DNA from: Clostridium_AD sp964467165
Lineage (GTDB): Bacteria; Bacillota; Clostridia; Clostridiales; Clostridiaceae
Assembly: GCA_964467165.1 (NCBI GenBank)
Contig: CAYXOL010000010.1
Coordinates: 42,859-106,858 of the forward strand
Reading direction: 5' to 3'
Length of the DNA stretch: 64,000 nt
This document shows, one piece after another, positions 35,142 to 43,426 of the stretch (positions are counted from its first letter, which is position 1; each line of letters begins with the position of its first letter). The position numbers and the translations under genes were made by a program. The notes beneath the pieces were generated by a model. That model saw only the letters and a program-made list of their open reading frames with translations. It made no database searches and had not been told where the DNA came from.

Positions 35142-35987
35142 ATGAATGTATTGCAGTATATAAAACAAAATTATGATAGTTATACAGATAGTGAAAAATT
35201 AATTGCAGATTATTTATTAGAAACTAAGGAAAGCATTATAACAATGTCAGCTAAGGATATAGCAAGTAATGCAAAAACATCTGCTCCAACTGTTGTTAGG
35301 TTTGCTAAAAAAATAGGGTTTAATAGCCTAAACGAAATGAAGCTTAAGTTATCTATAAGTTTAGACAAGATGGATCAGGCTACTGAGTTTCAATATTTAG
35401 ATAAAGATTTGGGAACAAAAAATATAATATATTCAATAAAAAACTCAATAGATTCTATTATGCAGCAGACAGTTAACTTGCTTAGTGAGGAAGAATTAGA
35501 TAAGGCAATAGAGCTTCTTATAAACGCAAAAAACATATATATATTTAGTGTAGGAGTGTCGGCTTTAGTAGGACAAGATTTTTATTACAAGCTAAGTAGA
35601 ATAAATAAGCGATGCATATCACATACAGATACCCATTTGCAAATAACAACATCTATATTAATGGAGCCAGGGGATGTAGCTATAGCAATTTCCTATTCAG
35701 GTGAAACAAGGGAAGTTATTAAATGTGTAGAGAATGCAAAAAAAAAGAAAGTTCCAGTAATAGCAATAACAAAGGCTAGTGTAAATAACAAGGTAGCTGA
35801 ACTCTCCGATGTGGTGTTACGTGTTCCCGCTGTAGAGAAATCTTTGAGGGAAGGTGCAATGAACTCGAGAATATCACAGCTAGCCATAATAGATATGTTA
35901 TTTATAGGAATGGTTAGAAATAATATTAAAGAAGTAGAAGAAAAATTAATTGAAACAAGAAAAGCAGTTAAAGAAATGTATAAATAG
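35142..35987 (+). CDS. murR: MurR/RpiR-family regulator
   Basis: 281 aa. N-terminal RpiR HTH (about 1-77, including SAKDIASNAKTSAPTVVRFAKK, part) and C-terminal SIS domain (about 120-260, ISYSGETREV) that would bind a sugar phosphate such as MurNAc-6-P. Starts 16 bp after mupG. Expected to repress the mur operon. Ends in a strong terminator that overlaps the stop codon. Confidence 0.9.
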   Translation: MNVLQYIKQNYDSYTDSEKLIADYLLETKESIITMSAKDIASNAKTSAPTVVRFAKKIGFNSLNEMKLKLSISLDKMDQATEFQYLDKDLGTKNIIYSIKNSIDSIMQQTVNLLSEEELDKAIELLINAKNIYIFSVGVSALVGQDFYYKLSRINKRCISHTDTHLQITTSILMEPGDVAIAISYSGETREVIKCVENAKKKKVPVIAITKASVNNKVAELSDVVLRVPAVEKSLREGAMNSRISQLAIIDMLFIGMVRNNIKEVEEKLIETRKAVKEMYK

Positions 35988-36016
35988 TGCCCTTTAATAT
36001 AAAGGGCACTGTTTTT
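35986..36016 (+). terminator. Terminator of the mur operon
   Basis: AGTGCCCTTT / AAAGGGCACT 10-bp stem with a 5-base loop, then GTTTTT; the stem starts within the murR stop codon. Confidence 0.9.
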
Positions 36017-36038
36017 CTAGGGCGCTATTCAATATAAA

Positions 36039-37187
36039 TTAAAGTATCTCTATAAATGCAGCAATTCTTGTTTTAAGTTGTCCTACATCATTTTGAGAGT
36101 AGTCTGTTTCTATACTCATATATGGAGTATGTTTAACTTCATCCATAAATTTCTTGATTGAATGACTTTCAACACTATAAGTATGACAAGCTTGAAGAAT
36201 TACGTCTAGAACTCCGTCTACTTTGTATTCATCTACTAAATTTGAAAGAGAGTTTATTCTTCCATCATTGGGACTCATGCAGGAGCAAGGGATATTTAAA
36301 TATTTTTTTGCTAATGCATCAATTGGATCAATAGTTTCATCTACTAATTCTTGAGTTGCTTTTATTCCTGTACAGTTTTCATAACAAACAACTACACCCT
36401 CATTTTCTTCAATAATCTTAACGATTTTTTCTGTAGCACCACCCATAGGGCATCCTGTAATTAATATTCTTTTTTTGCTTTCACTTACTTTTTTGTTTCC
36501 ATTTTCGTAATCATCTTTTATATCTTGTGTAAACTTTGTAAGTGTTTTTATGTGTGCTTCCTTATCTGTTTTAAAAGTAGCCCCATATAATACTTGAAGC
36601 ATTTCAGTTCCAGTAATAGGAGGTGGACACATTTTTCCCAGTTCATAAAAATCTATCAGTGCTGATCTCTCTCTATTTCTAAGATTAATAGCATCCTTTA
36701 GATTTTGCTGTGTAATTTCTACACCGAATTCTTTTTCTAATCGTTCTTTAAATATGATTATTTCATTTCTCCAAGAATTAAATGCAGCCTCACCTTTGCT
36801 AGTTTGAGGTAATTGCATTACGTGCATTGGTTTAAGTTGTCCAAGGTATTCATACATTTTCTTTTTTCCATCACAAGTAGTTTCTCCAACTACCAAATCT
36901 GAAAAATAAAGATATGGGCATTTATCTGTTAGAGCAAAGCCATAGCTTGATTTAATAAGTGGACATAAGTTTTTAGGAAGATGTCTCTCAGCCTCCGCTA
37001 TAGGTTCATCACTCATACTACAAAGGGAAATGGGAATAGCACCAGCAGCCATGATTAGTTCCCATGGGCTGTATGTACAATAAGTTCCTACTATTTTTTT
37101 ACCTTGATCTTTTAAATTTTTTACATCTACAAATCCCTTTTGTCTTGCTTCATTAAATTCATTAAATATTTTAGGTAAATCATTCAT
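36039..37187 (-). CDS. Double-cubane-cluster anaerobic reductase (HgdB-like)
   Basis: 382 aa single-subunit relative of 2-hydroxyacyl-CoA dehydratase subunits. Candidate cluster Cys occur in TYCTYSPWE, KNLCPLI, ETTCDGKKK, ITGCPMGG, CYENCTG, PCSCMSPNDGR and QACHTYS. A lone HgdB-type protein together with one activase is the arrangement described for double-cubane cluster proteins, which reduce small molecules such as acetylene or azide at very low potential. True dehydratases use two different subunits, and no second one is here. The physiological substrate is unknown. ATG at 37187 after GGGGGG. Confidence 0.85.
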   Translation of the reverse strand: MNDLPKIFNEFNEARQKGFVDVKNLKDQGKKIVGTYCTYSPWELIMAAGAIPISLCSMSDEPIAEAERHLPKNLCPLIKSSYGFALTDKCPYLYFSDLVVGETTCDGKKKMYEYLGQLKPMHVMQLPQTSKGEAAFNSWRNEIIIFKERLEKEFGVEITQQNLKDAINLRNRERSALIDFYELGKMCPPPITGTEMLQVLYGATFKTDKEAHIKTLTKFTQDIKDDYENGNKKVSESKKRILITGCPMGGATEKIVKIIEENEGVVVCYENCTGIKATQELVDETIDPIDALAKKYLNIPCSCMSPNDGRINSLSNLVDEYKVDGVLDVILQACHTYSVESHSIKKFMDEVKHTPYMSIETDYSQNDVGQLKTRIAAFIEIL

Positions 37188-37412
37188 AATGTTAAACCCC
37201 CCTGAAAGTTATGTAAAAATTTTTAACAATACCATAATTATAGAATTTCTAAATAATGAAGTCTAATACTGTTTTCATATAGATGAGAGCTTAACTATTC
37301 AAAATAGCTATAGGGTGATTGTTATTTATTATGTTTAAGGTATAATATAATTGAAATATATTACAATTTATAGAGGGATATAAAATACATGTGAAAGCAA
37401 GGGGAGACAATT

Positions 37413-38171
37413 ATGTTTTACATAGGAATTGATATAGGGTCAACAGCAGCTAAAGTAGCAGTTTTTAACGAAAATCAACTAGAGGAGAAATTTGTTATGC
37501 CTACTGGATGGAGTAGCGTTCAAACTGCCAATACTATTAAAGAAAGACTGGATTTATTAGGAATAAATGAAGAAAATTCAAAGGTTGTAGCAACTGGTTA
37601 TGGAAGAGTAGCAGTGCCTTATGCAGATAAAATTATAACGGAGATAACATGTCATGGCAAGGGCGCAGTATATTTATCAGGACTCGACTGTACAGTAATA
37701 GATATTGGTGGACAAGATACAAAGGTTATTACTGTTCAGAATGGGTCCATAACAAACTTTCTTATGAATGATAAATGCTCAGCTGGGACTGGTAAATTTC
37801 TGGAAATTATGGCGAATACACTAGGCATGGACATAAATTCTCTTTGTGATTTAGCATCACAAGGTAGCGGGGTTACCATAAGTTCAATGTGCACTGTTTT
37901 TGCTGAATCAGAAGTTATTAGTCTTATAGGTAGGGGAGAGAAAAAAGAAGATATAGCATATGCTGTTGTGGATTCTATAGTTAGTAAGGTTGTTTCATTA
38001 TGTGGAAAACATTCAGAAGCAGTGAATTATTTTCTTACAGGTGGATTATCTGAGAATGCATATATATTAAGTTGCCTTTCAAAAAAACTAGGAAAAGAAG
38101 TTACTACAGATGAATTAAGTAGATATGCAGGGGCCATAGGAGCAGGATTAATGGCTAGGAATTGCAGTTAA
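37413..38171 (+). CDS. Acyl-CoA dehydratase activase-type ATPase (reductase for the double-cubane protein)
   Basis: 252 aa ASKHA-fold ATPase: GIDIGSTAAKVAVF phosphate loop, DIGGQDTKV, NDKCSAGTGKF with the first cluster Cys, SSMCTVFAESEV with the second, and GGLSENAY near the end. The homodimer holds one [4Fe-4S] cluster between subunits and drives ATP-dependent electron transfer. Divergent from the HgdB-like gene by 225 bp, so probably its dedicated electron donor. ATG at 37413 after AAGGGGAG. Confidence 0.92.
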   Translation: MFYIGIDIGSTAAKVAVFNENQLEEKFVMPTGWSSVQTANTIKERLDLLGINEENSKVVATGYGRVAVPYADKIITEITCHGKGAVYLSGLDCTVIDIGGQDTKVITVQNGSITNFLMNDKCSAGTGKFLEIMANTLGMDINSLCDLASQGSGVTISSMCTVFAESEVISLIGRGEKKEDIAYAVVDSIVSKVVSLCGKHSEAVNYFLTGGLSENAYILSCLSKKLGKEVTTDELSRYAGAIGAGLMARNCS

Positions 38172-38579
38172 AGAAAATGGAAATGTAGAGGTGAGTATTT
38201 ATAAAGATAGATTAATAAAGCTTATTAAAGAAGCTGAAAAAGAAGTAAGGCGTTTTTTCAAAATAATAAGTAAAATTCAAAAGGGATATATCAGTTGTAA
38301 CAACTGATATATCCCTTTTGAATTTCACTGTATCACATTGAGCTTCTTCAGCATATACTAAAATCCAGTGTGCAAAAAAATCACAATACCAGCTAAGTGT
38401 ATAATAAGAGAAAGCTGTAAAGAAATTCAGTGACTGTTTTAAATTAAATTTATTGTTTGGTTTTAATATGTAGCTTAATACTTAGTAAGAAAAATAGCAG
38501 GGGAAGGGGAATCCCATGCTATTTTTTAATTACTTCATTAATTTCTATTCACTTAACCAAAATGCATTTGAAAGCATTA
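38172..38579. other. Intergenic region with a 25-bp perfect hairpin
   Basis: A 25-bp perfect inverted repeat (38273-38297 with 38301-38325, loop TAA, core AAGGGATATATCAGTTG) dominates. A short frame from GTG at 38192 (AGAGG upstream) encodes about 38 lysine-rich residues and ends inside the hairpin; it is probably not a gene, or else the relic of one. The hairpin would terminate or protect the activase mRNA. Nothing else seen to 38579. Confidence 0.5.
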
Positions 38580-39269
38580 TTAAATATTTAGTAATGCTTT
38601 TGAAATTTCCTCAAATCTTTCATCCGTTATACCAAGTTTTTTCTTGAATTTTTCATCGTCTATTCTTGCAATAATTATCTTGCCCGGAGATATTTCCTTA
38701 ATAATATCTTTTGTCTTTTGAATTGATTCTTCATCATCGTTATAGCCCTTAATGATAGTAATTTCAAATATAAATTTCCCTTTGTATTGTTTATTAAAAG
38801 AAACCATGTTTGAAATATGTTCCTTCATTGTATATCCGTCAATTGGTCTTTGAATTTTTTGAAAATCTTCTTCAGAAACTACTTTTAGTTCACCAATGAC
38901 TTCATCACACATATTGGCAATTTTAATATATTCATCCCTACCCAGTAGGTATCCATTTGAAAGCAATCTTACAGATAATCCCTTATCTTTAATTAAATTA
39001 ATAACATTAACAATTTTATCATTTACTAAAGCTTCACCTTTAGAGTTAATAAAGACTAAGTCTACATTACTATTTTCTAAGATACTTTCTAGTTCTCTTA
39101 ATGAATTCTCCATTTTATCAAAGGACTGTGGCGTATCTATTTTATTGTTTGACCTTCCAATTGGACAGAATATGCAATCGAAGTTGCAATATTTCTCTGG
39201 TAGAATATTAACTTCAAGAACCCTTAGGCCATCCTCTAAATAAATGTCTTTGTAATTGAAAATACTCAT
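38580..39269 (-). CDS. Radical SAM protein
   Basis: 229 aa. The cluster motif YCNFDCIFCP (Cys-x3-Cys-x2-Cys, about residues 23-30) binds [4Fe-4S]/SAM. The LVFINSKGEALVN segment matches the glycine-rich SAM-binding strand, and the barrel is of minimal length with no extra cluster domain. Resembles small radical SAM proteins of unknown activity. ATG at 39269 after GGAGGG; 21 bp after the B3/B4-domain gene, so the two are co-transcribed. Confidence 0.87.
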   Translation of the reverse strand: MSIFNYKDIYLEDGLRVLEVNILPEKYCNFDCIFCPIGRSNNKIDTPQSFDKMENSLRELESILENSNVDLVFINSKGEALVNDKIVNVINLIKDKGLSVRLLSNGYLLGRDEYIKIANMCDEVIGELKVVSEEDFQKIQRPIDGYTMKEHISNMVSFNKQYKGKFIFEITIIKGYNDDEESIQKTKDIIKEISPGKIIIARIDDEKFKKKLGITDERFEEISKALLNI

Positions 39270-39290
39270 TTATCATCCCTCCAAATTAAA

Positions 39291-39998
39291 TTAATCAATG
39301 GATATCTTCTTATTATTAATATCCAAAACTGAAATTTGAGTTGTTCCTCCTAAATCTTTTTGTACTGTTTTTGCAAGTTCTTTTAGGGCAGCCTCAAATT
39401 CCATATGTCTTTTTTCATCCGTCAATTCAATACATAAAAAAGCGTTCTTTGTATTTTCAGTAAGCATTGTTCTTACTGCTTCACGCCAATTCCAGCATCT
39501 GCAAATGGCTCCTTCATCATCTTTATATATTATTTCACCTTCATATGGTGGTTCACTTTTATCTGTTCCTAATGTAACGAAATTTTCATTTCCAACTGCC
39601 TTAGTCAATCTTATATCAGAAGCAAATTTATCCATATCCTCACCACCGCAGGGCAATGCATATTTTAATGAAATAGAGTTGTAAATATCAACTAGTGGAT
39701 TAATAGTACCTAAATGGTTTCCATTATGCACTCGCTTTAGTAATGCCTCAATGGATGACCTTGCACCTTTCTTTGTTTTAAATTTTTGAAAGGACTCTCT
39801 CCATACTTTTATAACTTCGTTACTGCTGAATTCTTCATTCTGCAAGTATTTTAAGGCTTCCTTTTCTGCCTCTAAAAGCGTTTCTTTATATTTTTCTTCA
39901 TCCTTTATAGAGTTATCTATACCATTACAGATAACAACGCCTATCCTTACACTCGGAAATAGGCTCCAAAAATCATCTTCAATAACAAACTTTTTCAT
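39291..39998 (-). CDS. Free-standing B3/B4 tRNA-editing-like domain protein
   Basis: 235 aa. The whole protein matches the B3/B4 domain of the phenylalanyl-tRNA synthetase beta chain as seen in stand-alone proteins: NPLVDIYNSISLKYALPCGG, then LGTDKSEPPYEGEIIY and the CWNWREAVRT segment. In the synthetase this fold removes mischarged Tyr; the stand-alone proteins may hydrolyse mischarged or non-standard aminoacyl-tRNAs, which is unproven. ATG at 39998 after AAGGAGG. First gene of an operon with a radical SAM protein. Confidence 0.85.
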   Translation of the reverse strand: MKKFVIEDDFWSLFPSVRIGVVICNGIDNSIKDEEKYKETLLEAEKEALKYLQNEEFSSNEVIKVWRESFQKFKTKKGARSSIEALLKRVHNGNHLGTINPLVDIYNSISLKYALPCGGEDMDKFASDIRLTKAVGNENFVTLGTDKSEPPYEGEIIYKDDEGAICRCWNWREAVRTMLTENTKNAFLCIELTDEKRHMEFEAALKELAKTVQKDLGGTTQISVLDINNKKISID

Positions 39999-40108
39999 TG
40001 AAATTCCTCCTTCATATTAAAATGAGATAGCTACATACTTTACCCTTATAACTTCTCTTTAGGTAATATTATACTTATTTTTTGCTATTTCTAAACTATA
40101 TACGATTA

Positions 40109-40429
40109 TTAATCTATTGATATTAATTTTAGACCAACAATTCCAATAACTATAAATACAATACAAATCATACGCATCACATTAAACGGTTCTTTAAATA
40201 AAATAATACCTAAGACTACAGTCCCAACAGTTCCTATACCTGTCCAAATTGCATATGCATTACCTAGTGGTAAGCTTTTTAAAGACAATGATAAAAAATA
40301 GAAACTTGCAACCATTCCTATAACAGTTAATATACTAGGTAATATTTTTGTAAATCCTTGTGAATACTTCAGCCCTATTGCCCAGCCTACTTCAAAAAAA
40401 CCTGCTATAACTAAATAAATCCATTCCAT
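40109..40429 (-). CDS. gdx: SMR-family guanidinium exporter (Gdx/SugE type)
   Basis: 106 aa, four membrane helices. The first helix holds the essential Glu (E13) in GFFEVGWAIGLKYSQG, the Gdx-type motif; NAYAIWTGIGTVGTV is also typical. A guanidine-I (ykkC) riboswitch lies 109 bp upstream on the same strand, so export of guanidinium in exchange for protons is strongly supported, rather than general drug efflux. A single SMR gene implies a dual-topology homodimer. ATG at 40429 after GGAGG. Confidence 0.92.
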   Translation of the reverse strand: MEWIYLVIAGFFEVGWAIGLKYSQGFTKILPSILTVIGMVASFYFLSLSLKSLPLGNAYAIWTGIGTVGTVVLGIILFKEPFNVMRMICIVFIVIGIVGLKLISID

Positions 40430-40502
40430 AAACTTTACCTCCCTAAATTAGTAGTTAAGATTAGTATAGTAATATCTCATGGCTTATTTAAAAGAAAAAA
40501 GA

Positions 40503-40549
40503 ATAAAAAAGAAGCCATAAGAAATATTATTAAAATATCTCCCAGGCTT
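40503..40549 (-). terminator. Regulated terminator of the guanidine riboswitch
   Basis: On the minus strand AAGCC at the 3' edge of the aptamer can pair with GGCTT about 30 bases later, followed by CTTTTTT. Formation of the terminator would use AAGCC bases that belong to the ligand-bound aptamer, giving the expected ON switch with guanidine. Confidence 0.65.
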
Positions 40550-40627
40550 TTATCCTTCCGTGTACACAGTTACCTGTGCGCCTTCTCTCGGACCAGCCAG
40601 TTATAAACTGCGGAACCCTAGAAAGCT
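40538..40627 (-). ncRNA. Guanidine-I riboswitch (ykkC RNA)
   Basis: Read on the minus strand the conserved segments occur in order: CTAGGGTTCCGC, CTGGTCCGAGAG, ACACGG and AAAAGCCTGGGAG. They are separated by variable stems (GCAGTTTATAACTGGC; GCACAGGTAACTGTG). This is the ykkC consensus aptamer for free guanidine. It controls the SMR exporter directly downstream. Confidence 0.93.
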
Positions 40628-40745
40628 AAACTATATAATTTTTTTGTAATTTCTAATTTGTAAGTTGCAACTTATAAATCTAGATTAGCATAGCAGTCGA
40701 TTTATGTCAATTTAATATTTTTTCTTCGGCTATATAAAATATCTA

Positions 40746-40776
40746 TTGACATTAACGTTACGTAAATGTGTACAAT
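40746..40776 (+). promoter_or_regulatory. MerR-type promoter with 19-bp spacer
   Basis: TTGACA (40746-40751), 19-bp spacer, TACAAT (40771-40776). The overlong spacer with internal symmetry around TTACGTAA is typical of promoters activated by MerR proteins. It lies 22 bp before the TipA-like gene, so this regulator should activate itself. Confidence 0.75.
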
Positions 40777-40798
40777 AATCTTGTAAGGAGATGAGCAT

Positions 40799-41566
40799 AT
40801 GGAGTATACAGTGCAAAAGTTAGGAAAGCTAGCAGATGTAAGCACCAGAACACTTAGGTATTATGATGAAATAGGAATTCTTAAGCCGGCAAGAATCAAT
40901 TCCTCAGGATATCGAATTTATGGTGAAAAACAGGTGGATAGGTTACAACAAATACTGTTTTATAGAGAGCTTGGTGTGAGTTTAGATAGTATAAAGGAAA
41001 TAGTAACTGCGACTTCCTTTAATGGAGCTAATGCACTTATACAGCATCGTGAAAAGCTTCTGGAAAAAAGAAATCAATTGGATACTTTAATAGCAAATGT
41101 GGATAAAACAATAGCACTAACTGGAGGGAAAATTAAAATGAGTAATAAAGAAAAATTTGAAGGTTTTAAGAAAAACATGATTGTTGATAATGAGAAAAAG
41201 TATGGCAGGGAAATAAGAGAAAAATATGGCGAAGAGACGATTGAAAAGTCAAATGAAAAGGTAATGAACATGACGGAGCAGCAGTACGATGAGGTGACAA
41301 AGCTAGCCAATCAGATTACAATCACTCTAGCTGAAGCTTTTAAAAATGGAGACCCTGCAAGTGTTATAGCACAAGAAGTAGCTGACTTGCATAAAAGATG
41401 GCTTAGCTATTATTGGAGTGGGTATACTAAGGAGGCACATGCTGGGCTTGCACAAATGTATGTGGATGATGAGAGATTCACAGCATACTATGATAAAGAA
41501 CAACCTGGTAGCGCAGCTTTTTTAAGAGATGCGGTTTTCATTTACACAGGTACGAAGGTTCTTTAG
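40799..41566 (+). CDS. MerR-family regulator with TipAS antibiotic-recognition domain
   Basis: 255 aa. N-terminal MerR HTH (about 1-70: VQKLGKLADVSTRTLRYYDE, part), dimerisation coiled coil (about 75-110), then a TipAS domain (about 125-252; DLHKRWLSYYW and MYVDDERFTAYYDK). TipAL-type proteins bind thiopeptides and other cyclic drugs and activate transcription. ATG at 40799 after AAGGAG. Its promoter has the 19-bp spacer expected for autoactivation. No drug exporter follows, so targets other than itself are not visible here. Confidence 0.93.
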   Translation: MEYTVQKLGKLADVSTRTLRYYDEIGILKPARINSSGYRIYGEKQVDRLQQILFYRELGVSLDSIKEIVTATSFNGANALIQHREKLLEKRNQLDTLIANVDKTIALTGGKIKMSNKEKFEGFKKNMIVDNEKKYGREIREKYGEETIEKSNEKVMNMTEQQYDEVTKLANQITITLAEAFKNGDPASVIAQEVADLHKRWLSYYWSGYTKEAHAGLAQMYVDDERFTAYYDKEQPGSAAFLRDAVFIYTGTKVL

Positions 41567-41658
41567 TGAATTTCATATAATTTAACATGATGATACATTA
41601 GTAAGTTTATTCAATAACTAATACCTAAATAGAGAGTTTTTTATAAATCAAAAGATTT

Positions 41659-41698
41659 AGCATACTAATTAACTTTATAATTAGCATGCTATTTTTTT
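41659..41698 (+). terminator. Terminator downstream of the TipA-like gene
   Basis: AGCATACTAATT / AATTAGCATGCT with one mismatch and a seven-T run. It also stands at the 3' side of dsdA. Confidence 0.8.
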
Positions 41699-41763
41699 AA
41701 AAAATATCTTAAAGTTCAAAAACAAATTCAGGTTTTAAAGTCTGCATATTCACTAGCTCTATA

Positions 41764-43131
41764 CTATATAAGTTGCTGATTCTTATGACCTTTTTCGTAA
41801 TAGGCTTCCATTACATCCTTTGGTACCATGCTTCCGCCAGTAGACCAAGCAATATGCGTGGTATTTTTCATTTTGTCTTTTAAATTATTGCTTTCTATAT
41901 ACTTTTGTCCTGCTTCATCTTTAAATATATGAGCGAGGCCAGGTATACCTGCTAAAGCAGATGGCTCAAGATTAATATTTTCAGAGTCCGCTAGCGTACT
42001 TAAAAGTACATATAAGTTTTCATCTTTTACTGTATACGATCCACTAATCAAGTTTTCTAATGTTTTTCCCACAAAACCCGAAGCTCTACCAACCGCAAGT
42101 CCATCTGCATCCGTAATATTATCTATGCCAAAATCTTGAACACATACTTTATCATGTAGCCCTGTTACGAGTCCTATAAGCATGCACGGAGAATGGGTTG
42201 GTTCAGCGAAGAAACAATGTACATTATCCTTGAATACTAATTTTAAACCAAAAGCAACTCCACCTGGTCCACCACCAACTCCACAGGGAAGATAAACAAA
42301 TAGTGGATGATCTTCATCTACAAGTACATCTATTTCTGCTAGTTGAGTTTTTAACCTATAAGCGGCTACTGCATATCCCAGGAATAAGTTAGTTGAATTT
42401 TCATCATCAACAAAAAACATGTTTTGATCGGCCTGTGCCTGTTTTCTACCTTCTTCTACTGCCTTGCTATAGTCTGATTCATATTCAATTACGGTAACAC
42501 CTTTACTTCTAAGTAAGTCTTTCTTCCATTTTTTTGCATCAGCTGACATATGAACATATACTTTAAATCCTAACTTAGCGCTCATTATTCCAATACTAAG
42601 ACCTAGATTTCCAGTTGATCCCACTGCAATAGAATACCCAGAAAAAAACTTTTTGAATTTATCACTATCCATAATCGAATAATCATCTTCCACTGATAAT
42701 ATATTATTTCTAATAGCCAAATCCTCTGCATGTTTTAAAACTTCATAGATACCACCTCTTGCTTTAATTGATCCTGAAATAGCAAGATGGCTATCACATT
42801 TTAGAAGTAGTTGACCTAAAAGTTCTTGATTAAACATTTCCGCGATTTTTCTTTTCATATTAGGAATTTTAACAATAGGAGATTCGATAATTCCATTATT
42901 TTCTTTTGTTTCTGGGAAGACTTTAGCTATATAGGAAGCAAATCGTTTTAACCTTTCGTCTGCATCTTTTACATCTGATTCAGATAAAGAAACTTTTTTT
43001 ATAGCATCTTCAAACTTTTCATATTTAGAATTAGTCCAAAACACTTCTTCTGTTAAAATCACCTTGTGTATTATTGGAATTTCTTGTTCCCATTCCCTTA
43101 TAGTTTTTCCTACAATTGTTTTATTTTTCAT
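41764..43131 (-). CDS. dsdA: D-serine dehydratase (D-serine ammonia-lyase)
   Basis: 455 aa PLP fold-type II enzyme. The PLP Lys lies in SGSIKARGGIYE (about residue 122); AVGSTGNLGLSIG and LPCGVGGGPGGVAFG form the cofactor pocket. Converts D-serine to pyruvate and ammonia in the cytoplasm. Length and the N-terminal extension fit DsdA rather than threonine dehydratase. ATG at 43131 after AGGGGTG. It is divergent from an XRE-cupin regulator, with repeated TTTAATTAATT boxes between them. Confidence 0.94.
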   Translation of the reverse strand: MKNKTIVGKTIREWEQEIPIIHKVILTEEVFWTNSKYEKFEDAIKKVSLSESDVKDADERLKRFASYIAKVFPETKENNGIIESPIVKIPNMKRKIAEMFNQELLGQLLLKCDSHLAISGSIKARGGIYEVLKHAEDLAIRNNILSVEDDYSIMDSDKFKKFFSGYSIAVGSTGNLGLSIGIMSAKLGFKVYVHMSADAKKWKKDLLRSKGVTVIEYESDYSKAVEEGRKQAQADQNMFFVDDENSTNLFLGYAVAAYRLKTQLAEIDVLVDEDHPLFVYLPCGVGGGPGGVAFGLKLVFKDNVHCFFAEPTHSPCMLIGLVTGLHDKVCVQDFGIDNITDADGLAVGRASGFVGKTLENLISGSYTVKDENLYVLLSTLADSENINLEPSALAGIPGLAHIFKDEAGQKYIESNNLKDKMKNTTHIAWSTGGSMVPKDVMEAYYEKGHKNQQLI

Positions 43132-43239
43132 TGGACACCCCTTTTTATTTAATTCATTCCCTACATAAACGTTTTAATAATGAGTAAAAATTATGGCTTA
43201 ATAAAAATTTTTTAATTGAAACCATTCGAAAAAATCAGA

Positions 43240-43305
43240 TTTAATTAATTGAATACAGTTTAACAAAAAGGCTTTATTAAGTCAAACAGTATTTAATTAA
43301 TTAAA
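43240..43305. promoter_or_regulatory. Repeated operator boxes between dsdA and XRE-cupin gene
   Basis: TTTAATTAATTGAA (43240-43253) and the perfect palindrome TTTAATTAATTAAA (43292-43305) start 52 bp apart, close to five helical turns. A half-like TTTAATTGAAACC lies further left at about 43211. They are the likely binding sites of the divergent HTH regulator. Confidence 0.5.
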
Positions 43306-43426
43306 CCACGTTTATTTTCTGAATATTTAGATTGTATTAATATTTTAATATAAATAGATAACTATGCTATACTAATTATGAAATATGTATATAATGGCAC
43401 GCTTAAAATGAAGGGATGATTTGTTT

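Noticed and set aside
36039..37187. 2-hydroxyglutaryl-CoA dehydratase subunit
   Set aside because: No second subunit or CoA-transferase is present; the single-subunit plus activase layout fits the double-cubane family better.
38192..38308. Small lysine-rich frame after the activase gene
   Set aside because: Runs into the long hairpin and has no family resemblance; more likely non-coding.
43394..43409. TGGCACG before the XRE-cupin gene as a sigma54 promoter
   Set aside because: The -12 TTGC element is missing at the required spacing.
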